This document shows positions 1-7,716 of a stretch of 9,202 nt of DNA, in pieces. Source of the stretch: Oscillospiraceae bacterium (GTDB lineage Bacteria; Bacillota; Clostridia; Oscillospirales; Oscillospiraceae); NCBI GenBank assembly GCA_016287555.1, contig JAEFAK010000064.1, forward strand, positions 1-9,202, written 5' to 3'. Under the pieces are notes generated by a model. It saw only the letters and a list, made by a program, of their open reading frames with translations, was not told the origin of the DNA and did not search any database. The stretch's first letter is position 1; each line of letters opens with the position of its first letter. The position numbers and the translations under genes are program-made.

Positions 1-1631
1 TGCGGGGTCAGCCTGTACAGCATGGTCAGAATAAGAGTCCTTATCTGGTATCCGTCCTCGTCGGCGTCGGTGCAGATGATGACCTTGCTCCATCGAAGGG
101 CGTCAATGTCAAAAGCGCTCAATTCCTTTGAATGCTTGCCCTTGACCTCGGCGCCGCAGCCGAGGACCTTGATGAGATTGGTTATTATCTCGCTCTTGAA
201 TATTTTATCGTAATCGGCCTTGAGGCAGTTCAGTATCTTGCCCCGGACAGGCATGATGCCCTGGAATTCGGCGTCTCGCGAAAGCTTGCAGGAACCGAGA
301 GCCGAATCGCCCTCAACGATATAAAGCTCGCGGCGGCCGACGTCCTTCGTGCGGCAGTCGACGAATTTCTGGATGCGGTTTGTGATATCTACGCTTCCCG
401 CGAGCTTCTTTTTGAGGTTCAGTCTGGCCTTTTCGGCCGTCTCGCGGCTGCGCTTGTTTATAAGGATCTGTTCGGCGATGCGGTCGGCTTCCGCCTTGTT
501 CTCGATGAAGTATATTTCGAGCTTTTCCTTGAAAAAGTCCGTCATCGCGTCCTGGATGAACTTGTTGGTGATCGCCTTCTTGGTCTGGTTTTCGTAGGAC
601 GTGCGCGTCGAGAAGCAGTTTGTGACAAGTATAAGGCAGTCAGCAATATCGGCAAAGCCTATTTTAGATTCGTTTTTCTGATACTTGTTCTGCTTGCGAA
701 GATATGCGTCCACAGCCGAGACGAATGCAGTCCTCGTCGCGCGCTCCGGCGCGCCGCCGTGCTCGAGCCAGGAGGAGTTATGGTAATACTCGATGAGATT
801 GACGCGATTGGAAAAGCAGAAAGCAGCCGCCATTTTGACTTTGTATTCGGGCTTGTCCTCGCGGTCGCGTCCTCTGCGCTCGCTCTCGATATAGTATGGC
901 TGGGTCAGCGGATCGCTTCCGGCTATCTCTGTCACGTAATCGACGATGCCGTGCTCATATTTGAAATCCGTCGTCTCAAACGAGGCGCCTTTCTGGATCC
1001 TGAGGCGGAACGTGATCCCTTCGTTTACGACTGCCTGTTTTTTCAGGACGTCGACAAAGTACTCGTCGGGAATGTTTATATCCGTGAAGACCTCGATATC
1101 CGGAAGCCACTTTATGAGAGTACCGGTGCGCTTCTTGCTCTCATCGACCGACGAAAGTCCGCCGACATTCTCGCCCTTTTCAAAACGCAGCGTGTATTTT
1201 TTGGCATCGCGCCAGACCGTTACGTCCATGTAAGCGGAGGCATACTGAGTCGCGCAGAGACCAAGCCCGTTCAGACCGAGCGAATACTCGTAGTTTTCCC
1301 CATCGTCGTTGTCATATTTGCCGCCGGCATAGAGCTCGCAGAAAACGAGTTCCCAGTTGTTGCGCTTCTCGACGGGGTTATAGTCGACGGGGCAGCCGCG
1401 TCCGAAGTCCTCGACCTGGATGGAGCCGTCCTCAAATTTGGTAAGAATGATAACGTCGCCGTAGCCCTCGCGGGCCTCGTCGATGGAGTTGGAGAGAATT
1501 TCAAAAACGGCGTGCTCGCAGCCCTCGATCCCGTCCGATCCGAAGATGACGCCCGGGCGCTTGCGGACTCTGTCGGCCCCCTTCAGAGCCGATATGCTCT
1601 CGTTTCCGTATTCTTGCGTTTTAGAAGCCAT
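1..1631 (-). CDS. Type IIA DNA topoisomerase, ATPase/TOPRIM subunit B (GyrB/ParE family), 3' end cut by window edge
   Basis: This is the ATP-hydrolysing B subunit of a gyrase or topoisomerase IV, which works with an A subunit to pass one DNA duplex through another. The frame is open from ATG at 1631 to the window edge, giving 543 residues; family members are usually about 640, so roughly the last 100 are missing. An N-terminal GHKL ATPase is visible: E44, N48 in SNSIDEA, D75 in DFGRGCPVD, and the ATP lid GLNGLG at 119-124. A QTK loop follows mid-protein (ENQTKKAI). The TOPRIM domain has EGDSALG at 440-446 and TDADEDG at 521-527. The start is supported by GGGAGG just upstream. The opening (ALKGADRVRKRPGVIFG) and motif variants differ from textbook GyrB and resemble a B-subunit type I associate with Clostridia, often annotated ParE. 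I cannot decide gyrase versus topoisomerase IV from this piece, so no symbol is given. The family assignment is very secure. Confidence 0.93.
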   Translation of the reverse strand, partial: MASKTQEYGNESISALKGADRVRKRPGVIFGSDGIEGCEHAVFEILSNSIDEAREGYGDVIILTKFEDGSIQVEDFGRGCPVDYNPVEKRNNWELVFCELYAGGKYDNDDGENYEYSLGLNGLGLCATQYASAYMDVTVWRDAKKYTLRFEKGENVGGLSSVDESKKRTGTLIKWLPDIEVFTDINIPDEYFVDVLKKQAVVNEGITFRLRIQKGASFETTDFKYEHGIVDYVTEIAGSDPLTQPYYIESERRGRDREDKPEYKVKMAAAFCFSNRVNLIEYYHNSSWLEHGGAPERATRTAFVSAVDAYLRKQNKYQKNESKIGFADIADCLILVTNCFSTRTSYENQTKKAITNKFIQDAMTDFFKEKLEIYFIENKAEADRIAEQILINKRSRETAEKARLNLKKKLAGSVDITNRIQKFVDCRTKDVGRRELYIVEGDSALGSCKLSRDAEFQGIMPVRGKILNCLKADYDKIFKSEIITNLIKVLGCGAEVKGKHSKELSAFDIDALRWSKVIICTDADEDGYQIRTLILTMLYRLTP

Positions 1632-1665
1632 GTTTCCTCCCGCGCAGAGCGCCAAAGAAGTATGA

Positions 1666-1678
1666 CCGTATAATACGG
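1666..1678. repeat. Short perfect inverted repeat in the topoisomerase leader (candidate operator)
   Basis: CCGTAT, one central A, then ATACGG form a perfect 6-bp inverted repeat. It lies about 12 to 24 nt downstream of the predicted start of transcription from the minus-strand promoter at 1697-1725. A symmetric site in this position could be a repressor-binding site, but it is short and the stretch is AT-rich, so chance is possible. A second inverted repeat (TCAAG, TT, CTTGA at 1722-1733) overlaps the -35 box of the same promoter. Confidence 0.3.
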
Positions 1679-1684
1679 CACTAT

Positions 1685-1711
1685 ATATTGTGGTCAATTA
1701 TATCATATAAA
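1685..1711 (+). promoter_or_regulatory. Possible sigma-E-like promoter upstream of the DUF2508-bofA unit
   Basis: On the plus strand ATATT (1685-1689) is followed by 14 nt and CATATAAA (1704-1711). The known Bacillus sigma-E pattern is an ATATT-type -35, about 14 nt, then CATACAAT-like. The -35 core and 6 of 8 positions of the -10 match. No convincing sigma-A promoter was found for the plus-strand genes in this gap. The region is AT-rich and overlaps the minus-strand promoter, so this is a weak, speculative call; a leader of about 115 nt would result. Confidence 0.22.
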
Positions 1712-1725
1712 AGGTTACAAATCAA
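1697..1725 (-). promoter_or_regulatory. Extended -10 promoter of the topoisomerase B gene
   Basis: Read on the minus strand, a -35 box TTGATT (1725-1720) is followed by a 17-nt spacer and a perfect TATAAT -10 box (1702-1697). TG lies one base before the -10, making it an extended -10. Transcription should begin near 1690, leaving a leader of about 59 nt before the ATG at 1631. This is a sequence match to the vegetative sigma factor consensus; activity is inferred. Confidence 0.75.
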
Positions 1726-1832
1726 GTTCTTGAAATACCGTGTTTATAAATGAGGACTCTGTCCGTCCGGAGGTTTAAGCTTGCCTCAAGATGAATAGAA
1801 TATGAGTAATAGGAGATAAAGGAGCTTAAGGT

Positions 1833-2117
1833 ATGGAGCTATCGAAAAGAAGCGCGAAAAAGCTTGCGGAGGCATACCGTCTGCAGCTCGGAGAAGTCAA
1901 GACAAAGCTGGAGCAGACCAAGCGGGAGCTCGACGACGCTTACGTATGCTTTAACGGAGCGACGGATCCCGGGCTCATAGACGAGACAATATACAGGATA
2001 AACGCGCTCGACGCTCGCTATTCCCGCCTGATTGGAGACGCGAGGGAGAAAAGCGCCGCCTTCAGGGCTGCTGAGACTGCATCCCGCAGAAGGCGCAGAA
2101 CGGAGGAAAGGATATGA
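1833..2117 (+). CDS. DUF2508 family protein (YaaL-like)
   Basis: This is a small, highly charged soluble protein of 94 residues with no signal peptide or membrane segment. It is predicted to be mostly helical, with heptad-like charged stretches (about 15-40 and 50-80) and a very basic tail (SRRRRRTEER). The function of the family is unknown. Assignment rests on size, on the (F/Y)xxAxDPxLID-like centre (CFNGATDPGLIDETIYRINAL, about 39-58), and on position directly before bofA, as Bacillus subtilis yaaL precedes bofA. The start is ATG with GGAG (1821-1824) 8 nt upstream. The stop overlaps the next start in an ATGA, so the two are probably co-translated. In B. subtilis recR lies upstream of this pair; here the upstream neighbour is a divergent topoisomerase gene instead. 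Confidence 0.75.
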   Translation: MELSKRSAKKLAEAYRLQLGEVKTKLEQTKRELDDAYVCFNGATDPGLIDETIYRINALDARYSRLIGDAREKSAAFRAAETASRRRRRTEERI

Positions 2118-2383
2118 GCATAATGATCAAAGCCGCGATAGCGGCTCTTTTTGCCGGTGCGCTCGCACTCCTCTGCGTCATCTTCACGTCAAGGATGCGA
2201 AGCGTTTTCAAATTCTTTGCAAACGGAGCTCTCGGTTTCTTCGTTCTTATCGTTTTTAAGCATCTGGGAGCTTACGTCGGACTGCAGCTCGGAGTAAACG
2301 TCATCAGCGCGTGTACGGTCGGCGTACTCGGTTTCCCCGGCGTCGGACTGCTGCTTTTGCTCCAGATATTGCTGCCTACATAA
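2114..2383 (+). CDS. bofA: Pro-sigma-K processing inhibitor BofA family protein
   Basis: BofA is a small integral membrane protein. In Bacillus it sits in the outer forespore membrane and, with SpoIVFA, holds the intramembrane protease SpoIVFB inactive until a forespore signal arrives, so that pro-sigma-K is cleaved on time. The 89-residue product (B. subtilis BofA is 87) has two clear hydrophobic segments, about 5-25 and 34-53. It ends in the family's hallmark hydrophobic tail: LGVNVISACTVGVLG, then FPGVGLLLLLQ at about 75-85, matching the LGI-N-GILGIPGI pattern of the family. GGAGG (2102-2106) precedes the ATG at 2114, which overlaps the stop of the DUF2508 gene. Its presence suggests a spore-former or a lineage derived from one. 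The partner proteins SpoIVFA and SpoIVFB are not in the window, so function in this organism is inferred. Confidence 0.88.
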   Translation: MSIMIKAAIAALFAGALALLCVIFTSRMRSVFKFFANGALGFFVLIVFKHLGAYVGLQLGVNVISACTVGVLGFPGVGLLLLLQILLPT

Positions 2384-2417
2384 AGAAGACCGGACGTCGT
2401 CAGACGTCCGGTCTTCT
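2384..2417. terminator. Bidirectional stem-loop terminator between bofA and the transketolase operon
   Basis: A perfect 15-bp stem (arms 2384-2398 and 2403-2417, core GACCGGACGTC) encloses a 4-nt loop GTCA. It starts at the base after the bofA stop and ends 12 nt before the convergent transketolase stop. On the plus strand the T-rich run (CTTTTTATTTT) begins some 10 nt after the stem; on the minus strand the arm runs directly into TTTAT. It probably ends both transcripts. Confidence 0.8.
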
Positions 2418-2429
2418 GTTGAAAACTTT

Positions 2430-3392
2430 TTATTTTCGCTCGATAGCCCGTTTGGCTGCAGCGGCTACGTTTTCGGCCGTAAGACCGTATTCTGCGCGAA
2501 GGAAGTCCTCCGTTCCTACCTGACCGAATCTGTCCGTAACGCCGACGAACTCCATCGGAACGGGGCAGTTCTGAGTAACGGCCTCGGCGACGGCGCTTCC
2601 GAGTCCGCCGAAGATATTATGGTTCTCGGCGGTAACGATCGCGCCGGTCTTTTCCGCGCAGTCGACGATAAGCTCGGTGTCGATAGGCTTCCATGTAAAC
2701 AGATCGACGACGCGGGCTGATACTCCGTCGGCTTCAAGGGCGGCGGCAGCCTTAAGAGATTCTGCGACCATTATTCCGCTGGCGATGATGGTCACGTCGG
2801 TCCCGTTGCGGAGAAGATTGCCCTTCCCTATCTCGAACGTGCTTCCCGGCTCATAGACAGCTATGGAGCTTTTGCGAGCCATACGCATATAGTATACGCC
2901 GTAGACGTCGGAAAGCTGGCTGACTATATCTGCAACGGCGACGGGATCGCAGGGCTCGATGAGAGTAATGCCCGGAATAGAGCGGAGAACGCCCATGTCC
3001 TCAAAGGGCATATGAGTTCCACCGTTATATGCGGCCGTAACGCCGGGATCGGAGCCGAGAATTCGGATGTTGAGGTTGGCGTATGCGGCCGAGATGAAGA
3101 TCTGGTCGCAGACACGCCTTGACGCGAAGGGTCCGAAGCTGTGAGCGAAGGGCACCTTGCCCGTCAGGGAAAGGCCTGCGGCTATCCCTATCATATTTGC
3201 CTCGGCAATGCCGCACTGGATGGCGCGCTCGGGGAACTTCGCAAAAAACGGCTTCATGCCTGAGGAGCTTATAAGGTCGGCGTCGAGAGCGACGATGCGC
3301 TCGTCCTTCTCGGCCATCTGCATGAGAGTGTTGCAGTAAGCGTCGCGCATGGGGACTTCGGCCTTTTTCAGTTCGCTTTTTATTTTGAACAT
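2430..3392 (-). CDS. Transketolase, C-terminal subunit (pyrimidine-binding and C-terminal domains)
   Basis: This is the second half of a split transketolase, which transfers two-carbon ketol units between sugar phosphates in the non-oxidative pentose phosphate pathway, using thiamine diphosphate. The 320-residue product has the transketolase Pyr domain (about 10-175) with the catalytic glutamate in GIAEANMIGIAAG (E64), followed by FAHSFGPFASRR. The C-terminal domain (about 190-320) contains the ENHNIFGGLGSAVAE segment. I place the start at ATG 3392 because GAGGAGG lies 8 nt upstream, just after the stop of the preceding gene. An in-frame TTG at 3416 would add eight residues but would overlap that gene and has no comparable ribosome binding site. 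The 13-nt gap to the N-terminal subunit gene shows they form one unit. 1-deoxyxylulose-5-phosphate synthase shares the fold but is a single longer chain. Confidence 0.92.
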   Translation of the reverse strand: MFKIKSELKKAEVPMRDAYCNTLMQMAEKDERIVALDADLISSSGMKPFFAKFPERAIQCGIAEANMIGIAAGLSLTGKVPFAHSFGPFASRRVCDQIFISAAYANLNIRILGSDPGVTAAYNGGTHMPFEDMGVLRSIPGITLIEPCDPVAVADIVSQLSDVYGVYYMRMARKSSIAVYEPGSTFEIGKGNLLRNGTDVTIIASGIMVAESLKAAAALEADGVSARVVDLFTWKPIDTELIVDCAEKTGAIVTAENHNIFGGLGSAVAEAVTQNCPVPMEFVGVTDRFGQVGTEDFLRAEYGLTAENVAAAAKRAIERK

Positions 3393-3405
3393 ATCCCGGC
3401 CCTCC

Positions 3406-4263
3406 TCATTCGGCAAGTGCGCGTCTGGCGGCTTCCAGGCGCTCGTTGGCGGCCTTCATGGCCTCTTCCATCTGTTCTGGAGTGAAGTTCATGTGGTGGT
3501 TGGAGAGGACGCCCTCGGCAAAGGTGCAGCCGTGGCCCTTCTTTGTATCGAGAACTATCGCCGATGGCACGCCCTTCGTCGAATTGGCGGACTTGATCGC
3601 CTTGATTATTGCGCCCATGTCATGCCCGTCAATCTCCTGAGTATACCAGCCGAAGGCCTTGAGCTTGGCCGCTATGTCGCCGGTGTCGAGAACGTCCTTG
3701 GTATAGCCGTCGAGCTGCTGGAGGTTCTTGTCGACGAAGCACACAAGATTGTCTATCTTATGGGCGTAGGCAAACATGAAGCCCTCCCAGTTCTGGCCCT
3801 CGTCGAGCTCGCCGTCGCCCACGATGACGTAGGTGCGGCTGTCGCGTCCGCTCATCCTGTCGCCCATGGCGATGCCGATGGCGGCGGAGATGCCCTGACC
3901 GAGAGATCCGGCAGTCATGTCGATTCCGGGAGTCTTGTTCCTGTCAACGTGGCTGGGAAGATGACCGCCTCCGACGTTCAGCTCACGGAGCATCATGCGC
4001 GGGAAATATCCCTTGAGCGCGAGAACAGCGTAAAGCGTCGGGCCTGCGTGGCCCTTTGAGAGGACGAGCTTGTCCCTGTCGGGCCAGTCGGGCCTGGAGG
4101 GATCTATCCTCATGAATTCGCCGTAAAGCGCGGCGACTACCTCGACGATGCTCATGGCGCCGCCGATATGGCCGAAGCCCGCGTATCCAAGGGTCTTCAG
4201 CGTCTCGACGCGGATCTCCTCGGCAAACGCCGTCAGCTCGCGGGCTCTGATGCTTCTTTCCAA
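3406..4263 (-). CDS. Transketolase, N-terminal subunit (TPP pyrophosphate-binding domain)
   Basis: This is the first half of the split transketolase and pairs with the product of the next gene to build the complete active site. The 285-residue chain carries the thiamine diphosphate and metal binding motif, GDGELDEGQNWE at 149-160 with FVDKN at 176-180. It also has other transketolase landmarks: GHIGGAMSIVE (31-41), SKGHAGPTLYA (69-79), GGGHLPSHVD (98-107) and GSLGQG (119-124). The start codon appears to be TTG at 4263: GGGAGG sits 8 nt upstream, there is no ATG nearby, and family similarity begins soon after. It lies 19 nt downstream of glyS on the same strand, so it is probably expressed from the glyS promoter. 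Fusion of the two chains would give the usual transketolase length. Confidence 0.93.
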   Translation of the reverse strand: MERSIRARELTAFAEEIRVETLKTLGYAGFGHIGGAMSIVEVVAALYGEFMRIDPSRPDWPDRDKLVLSKGHAGPTLYAVLALKGYFPRMMLRELNVGGGHLPSHVDRNKTPGIDMTAGSLGQGISAAIGIAMGDRMSGRDSRTYVIVGDGELDEGQNWEGFMFAYAHKIDNLVCFVDKNLQQLDGYTKDVLDTGDIAAKLKAFGWYTQEIDGHDMGAIIKAIKSANSTKGVPSAIVLDTKKGHGCTFAEGVLSNHHMNFTPEQMEEAMKAANERLEAARRALAE

Positions 4264-4282
4264 TGAAATGACCTCCCGATAA

Positions 4283-5683
4283 TCAGAATACGATCCTGGA
4301 CGCGATATAATCCTTCAGCTTGCTTATCTCGATGCGCTCCTGCGCCATGGAGTCTCTCTCACGGACGGTAACACAGCCGTCGGTCTCGCTCTCGAAGTCA
4401 TAGGTAACGCAGAAAGGAGTTCCGATCTCGTCGAAGCGGCGGTAGCGCTTGCCTATGCTGCCGGCGTCGTCGTACTCGGTCATGAATTCCTTCTGAAGAT
4501 CGTGGAATATCTCCGTTGCGGGACCGGCGAGCTTCTTGGACAGCGGAAGCACGGCGCACTTGACGGGCGCGAGCGCGGGATGAAGATGCATTACGACGCG
4601 GACGTCGTTCTTTTCTGCGTCGACGACCTCCTCGTCATAAGCTTCGACGAGGAACGCGAGAGCGACGCGGTCGGCGCCGAGGCTCGGCTCGACGACGTAC
4701 GGGATGTAGTGCTCGTTCTTCTCCTGATCGAAGTAGGACATATCCTGACCGGAATGGGTCTGATGCTGGGTAAGGTCGTAGTCTGTGCGGTCCGCGACGC
4801 CCCAGAGCTCGCCCCAGCCGAACGGGAAGAGATACTCGAAGTCGGTCGTGGCTTTGGAGTAGAATGAAAGCTCCTCCTTCTCATGGTCGCGCAGGCGGAG
4901 ATTCTCCTCCTTCATGCCGAGACCGAGCAGCCAGTCGCGGCAGAAGCCGCGCCAATAGGCGAACCACTCGAGGTCGGTGCCGGGCTCGCAGAAGAATTCA
5001 AGCTCCATCTGCTCGAATTCGCGGATGCGGAAGATGAAGTTGCCCGGAGTTATCTCATTGCGGAAGCTCTTGCCGACCTGGCACACCCCGAAGGGGATCT
5101 TGCGGCGGGTCGTGCGTTGGATGTTCTTGAAGTTGACGAAGATGCCCTGCGCCGTCTCGGGACGGAGATAGACCTCGGCGGAGGAGTCCTCGGTAACGCC
5201 CTGATGGGTCTTGAACATCAGATTGAATTTGCGGATATCTGTAAAGTCGCAGTTGCCGCAGCCGGGGCAGGCGACCTTGTTTTCGCGGATGAAGGCGACC
5301 ATGTCATCGTTGGTCATTGCCTCGACGTTCACGCCCTCCATGGGATTGGCGGCAAGCCATTCCTCAATGAGCTTGTCGGCCCTGTGGCGCATCTTGCAGG
5401 ATTTGCAGTCGATAAGGGGATCGTTGAAGGTAGTCACATGTCCGGATGCGACCCAGACTTCCCTGTTCATGAGTATCGCCGCGTCGAGGCCGACGTTATA
5501 CGGGCTCTCCTGCACGAATTTCTTCCACCATGCGCGCTTGACGTTGTTTTTGAACTCAACGCCGAGCGGGCCATAGTCCCAGGAGTTGGCGAGGCCGCCG
5601 TAAATCTCGCTGCCCGGGTAAATAAAGCCGCGTCCCTTGCAAAGCGCGACGATTTTATCCATTGTCTTTTCGCGGTTGTCCAT
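4283..5683 (-). CDS. glyS: Glycine--tRNA ligase, homodimeric (alpha2) class II type
   Basis: This cytoplasmic enzyme attaches glycine to tRNA-Gly using ATP. The 466-residue length and domain order fit the alpha2 GlyRS of archaea, eukaryotes, Bacteroidetes and many Firmicutes, rather than the alpha2beta2 GlyQ/GlyS type. Visible are the N-terminal [21 protein letters not shown] (21-41), class II motif 2 ([19 protein letters not shown], 207-225) and motif 3 (EPSLGADR, 332-339). The anticodon-binding domain runs from about 365 to the end, with the [17 protein letters not shown] signature at 411-427. An inserted domain holds two CxxC pairs, C93/C96 and C139/C142, likely a zinc site. The start is ATG 5683 with AAGGAG upstream. 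It heads an operon with the two transketolase subunits. Its leader is only about 40 nt, too short for the T-box riboswitch often found before synthetase genes in Firmicutes. Confidence 0.96.
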   Translation of the reverse strand: MDNREKTMDKIVALCKGRGFIYPGSEIYGGLANSWDYGPLGVEFKNNVKRAWWKKFVQESPYNVGLDAAILMNREVWVASGHVTTFNDPLIDCKSCKMRHRADKLIEEWLAANPMEGVNVEAMTNDDMVAFIRENKVACPGCGNCDFTDIRKFNLMFKTHQGVTEDSSAEVYLRPETAQGIFVNFKNIQRTTRRKIPFGVCQVGKSFRNEITPGNFIFRIREFEQMELEFFCEPGTDLEWFAYWRGFCRDWLLGLGMKEENLRLRDHEKEELSFYSKATTDFEYLFPFGWGELWGVADRTDYDLTQHQTHSGQDMSYFDQEKNEHYIPYVVEPSLGADRVALAFLVEAYDEEVVDAEKNDVRVVMHLHPALAPVKCAVLPLSKKLAGPATEIFHDLQKEFMTEYDDAGSIGKRYRRFDEIGTPFCVTYDFESETDGCVTVRERDSMAQERIEISKLKDYIASRIVF

Positions 5684-5728
5684 AGCGTTCTTCTCCTTAT
5701 ATCCCAGAATTGGGTCGTGTATTTTATA

Positions 5729-5756
5729 ATTATATACTATAGACCGGGATTGTCAA
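5729..5756 (-). promoter_or_regulatory. Consensus vegetative promoter of the glyS-transketolase operon
   Basis: On the minus strand a perfect TTGACA -35 box (5756-5751), a 16-nt spacer and a perfect TATAAT -10 box (5734-5729) precede glyS. Transcription should start near 5722, leaving about 39 nt of leader with the glyS ribosome binding site AAGGAG. With both boxes perfect, this is the strongest promoter match in the window. Confidence 0.85.
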
Positions 5757-5779
5757 TTGATATCTGCCCTTATTATTTA

Positions 5780-5808
5780 TTGCATTTCCGCTTCCGAGCG
5801 TTTATCAT
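5780..5808 (+). promoter_or_regulatory. Promoter of the mnmG-mnmA operon
   Basis: TTGCAT (5780-5785), a 17-nt spacer and TATCAT (5803-5808) give a good sigma-A-type promoter facing mnmG. Transcription would start near 5815, which is also the first base of an in-frame upstream ATG; this supports the downstream ATG at 5842 as the true start of mnmG. It is divergent from the glyS promoter, and the two do not overlap. Confidence 0.65.
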
Positions 5809-5841
5809 ATTGACATGATTTTTCAAAGGAGGTGCCTCGGA

Positions 5842-7716
5842 ATGGATTATAACGCCGGAAGCTGCGACGTCGCCGTCATCGGCGCGGGGCACGCCGGAAT
5901 AGAAGCCGCGCTCGCTTCTGCGAGGCTCGGTCTCGATACCGTCTGCTTTACTATCAATCTTGACGCAGTCGGCAATATGCCCTGCAATCCCGCCGTCGGC
6001 GGGACAGGCAAGGGCCACCTCGTCCGCGAGCTCGACGCGCTCGGAGGCGAGATGGCTCGGGCCGCCGACCGCGCGTGCATACAGTTCAGGACCCTAAACC
6101 GCGGCAAAGGTCCCGCGGTCTATTCTCTGCGCGCGCAGGCAGACAGGCGCGAATACCAGAAGATAATGAAGCACACTCTCGAAACGCAGGAAAACCTGCG
6201 TCTCAAGCAGTCTGAAATAGTCGAGATAGGCGTGCAGGACGGGCGTGTCGTTTCAGTCAAGACTCAAAACGGCGCCGTTTACTCGGCGAAGGCTGTCATT
6301 ATTGCGACGGGGACTTATCTTCGCGGGACGACTATTACCGGGGACGTATCACGTTCAGGAGGTCCGGACGGGATGTTCGCGGCGAACGCGCTCTCGGAAT
6401 GTCTCGTCGGGCTCGACCTTCCCATCAGGCGCTTTAAGACCGGTACGCCTCCGCGCGTCAACGGCAGGACCGTCGACTATTCGAAAATGGAGATCCAGCC
6501 CGGAGACGAGGATCCGGAGTTTTTCTCATTTCGCTCGGAAGGGACTCCTCAAAACCGAGCCGTCTGCTATTTGACATATACCAACGAACGGACGCATGAG
6601 ATAATCCGCGCAAATCTTGACAGAAGCCCTCTTTTTTCGGGAGTTATCGAGGGCGTCGGACCGCGTTATTGTCCATCTATCGAGGACAAGGTCGTTCGTT
6701 TTGCCGAAAAAAAGCGCCACCAGCTTTTTATCGAGCCCATGGGCCTCGGCACGGAGGAAGTATATATCCAGGGGCTGTCGTCCTCCATGCCGGAAGACGT
6801 GCAGCTGGAGTTCATGCACACCATTGCCGGACTTGAACACGCCGAGATGATGCGCGCGGCTTACGCCATCGAATACGACTGCATCGATCCTCTTGCGCTG
6901 AAGCCCACCCTCGAGACGAAGCAGATCGACGGTCTTTTCGGAGCGGGACAGTTCAACGGAACGTCGGGATACGAAGAAGCTGCCGTGCAGGGCTTTGTCG
7001 CGGGCGTAAACGCCGCGAGAAAGATAAAGGGGCTCTCCCCTTTCATTATCGACCGCTCTCAGGGATATATAGGCGCTCTTATCGACGACCTCGTTACAAA
7101 AGGAACAAATGAGCCTTACCGCATGATGACCTCGCGCAGCGAGTACCGACTCCTGCACAGACAGGATAACGCCGATCTCCGACTGAGCGGCATAGGGCAC
7201 GAGATCGGGCTCGTCTCGGACGGAGAATACGAGGCTGTTAAGGCGAAATACGCGCTCGTCAATTCCGAGGTCAAAAGGCTGGAAAGCACGCACGTGCGCG
7301 TAACTCCCGAACTTAACCGGTTTCTGGAGGCCAGAGGGACGGCGCCCCTTTCAGGTTCGGCTGCACTTGCCGACCTTATTAAGCGGCCTCAGCTCGATTA
7401 CGATGCGCTCGCTCCCTTCGACGAAGACCGGCCAGACCTGCCTTCTTCTGTCAGCAGGCAGGCCGAGATAATGCTCAAATACGAGGGATATATACGCCGC
7501 CAGACAAAGCAGGCGGAGGATTTCAAGCGCATGGAGTCCCGCGCGCTGCCTGAAAACATTGACTATATGTCCATTCAGGGCCTGCGAACGGAAGCCCGCC
7601 AGAAGCTTGACAAGATCAGGCCGGTAAGCTTCGGTCAGGCCTCGCGTATCTCCGGCGTCAGCCCGGCCGACCTCACGGCGCTGATAATCTATCTTGAAAG
7701 GAACAAAGACAGATGA
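5842..7716 (+). CDS. mnmG: tRNA uridine-5-carboxymethylaminomethyl(34) synthesis enzyme MnmG (GidA)
   Basis: MnmG is the FAD-binding partner of MnmE. Together they add a carboxymethylaminomethyl or aminomethyl group to C5 of the wobble uridine (U34) of several tRNAs, using methylene-tetrahydrofolate and glycine or ammonium. The 624-residue product matches the usual length (about 630). Landmarks are the dinucleotide-binding [10 protein letters not shown] (14-23) and [20 protein letters not shown] starting near 47. Further on are [17 protein letters not shown] with the conserved cysteine, [27 protein letters not shown], the helical C-terminal domain with YEGYIRRQ, and a final [14 protein letters not shown]. 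The start is ATG 5842 because AGGAGG lies 9 nt before it; an in-frame ATG at 5815 lacks a site and would sit on the predicted transcription start. Its stop overlaps the start of mnmA in an ATGA, so the two are co-translated. MnmE and RsmG, frequent neighbours elsewhere, are absent here. Confidence 0.97.
   Translation: MDYNAGSCDVAVIGAGHAGIEAALASARLGLDTVCFTINLDAVGNMPCNPAVGGTGKGHLVRELDALGGEMARAADRACIQFRTLNRGKGPAVYSLRAQADRREYQKIMKHTLETQENLRLKQSEIVEIGVQDGRVVSVKTQNGAVYSAKAVIIATGTYLRGTTITGDVSRSGGPDGMFAANALSECLVGLDLPIRRFKTGTPPRVNGRTVDYSKMEIQPGDEDPEFFSFRSEGTPQNRAVCYLTYTNERTHEIIRANLDRSPLFSGVIEGVGPRYCPSIEDKVVRFAEKKRHQLFIEPMGLGTEEVYIQGLSSSMPEDVQLEFMHTIAGLEHAEMMRAAYAIEYDCIDPLALKPTLETKQIDGLFGAGQFNGTSGYEEAAVQGFVAGVNAARKIKGLSPFIIDRSQGYIGALIDDLVTKGTNEPYRMMTSRSEYRLLHRQDNADLRLSGIGHEIGLVSDGEYEAVKAKYALVNSEVKRLESTHVRVTPELNRFLEARGTAPLSGSAALADLIKRPQLDYDALAPFDEDRPDLPSSVSRQAEIMLKYEGYIRRQTKQAEDFKRMESRALPENIDYMSIQGLRTEARQKLDKIRPVSFGQASRISGVSPADLTALIIYLERNKDR

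Noticed and set aside
132..1673. 513-codon open frame on the plus strand opposite the topoisomerase gene
   Set aside because: It is a shadow of the minus-strand gene, whose frame encodes clear GHKL and TOPRIM motifs; the plus-strand protein matches nothing recognisable and has no ribosome binding site.
3349..4059. 236-codon plus-strand frame over the transketolase genes
   Set aside because: It is antisense to two genes with intact TPP-enzyme motifs and spans their junction; produced by third-position base bias.
4883..5818. 311-codon plus-strand frame opposite glyS
   Set aside because: It is antisense to conserved GlyRS motifs and its tail runs through the divergent promoter region.
5815..5841. 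Upstream in-frame ATG as the mnmG start
   Set aside because: It coincides with the predicted transcription start and has no ribosome binding site, while AGGAGG is well placed for the ATG at 5842.
5684..5841. T-box or other riboswitch before glyS or mnmG
   Set aside because: The gap is fully accounted for by two divergent promoters with leaders of about 39 and 27 nt; no T-box core or stable multi-helix leader is visible.
6526..7293. 255-codon minus-strand frame inside mnmG
   Set aside because: MnmG motifs on the plus strand are continuous here; the antisense protein has no recognisable domain.
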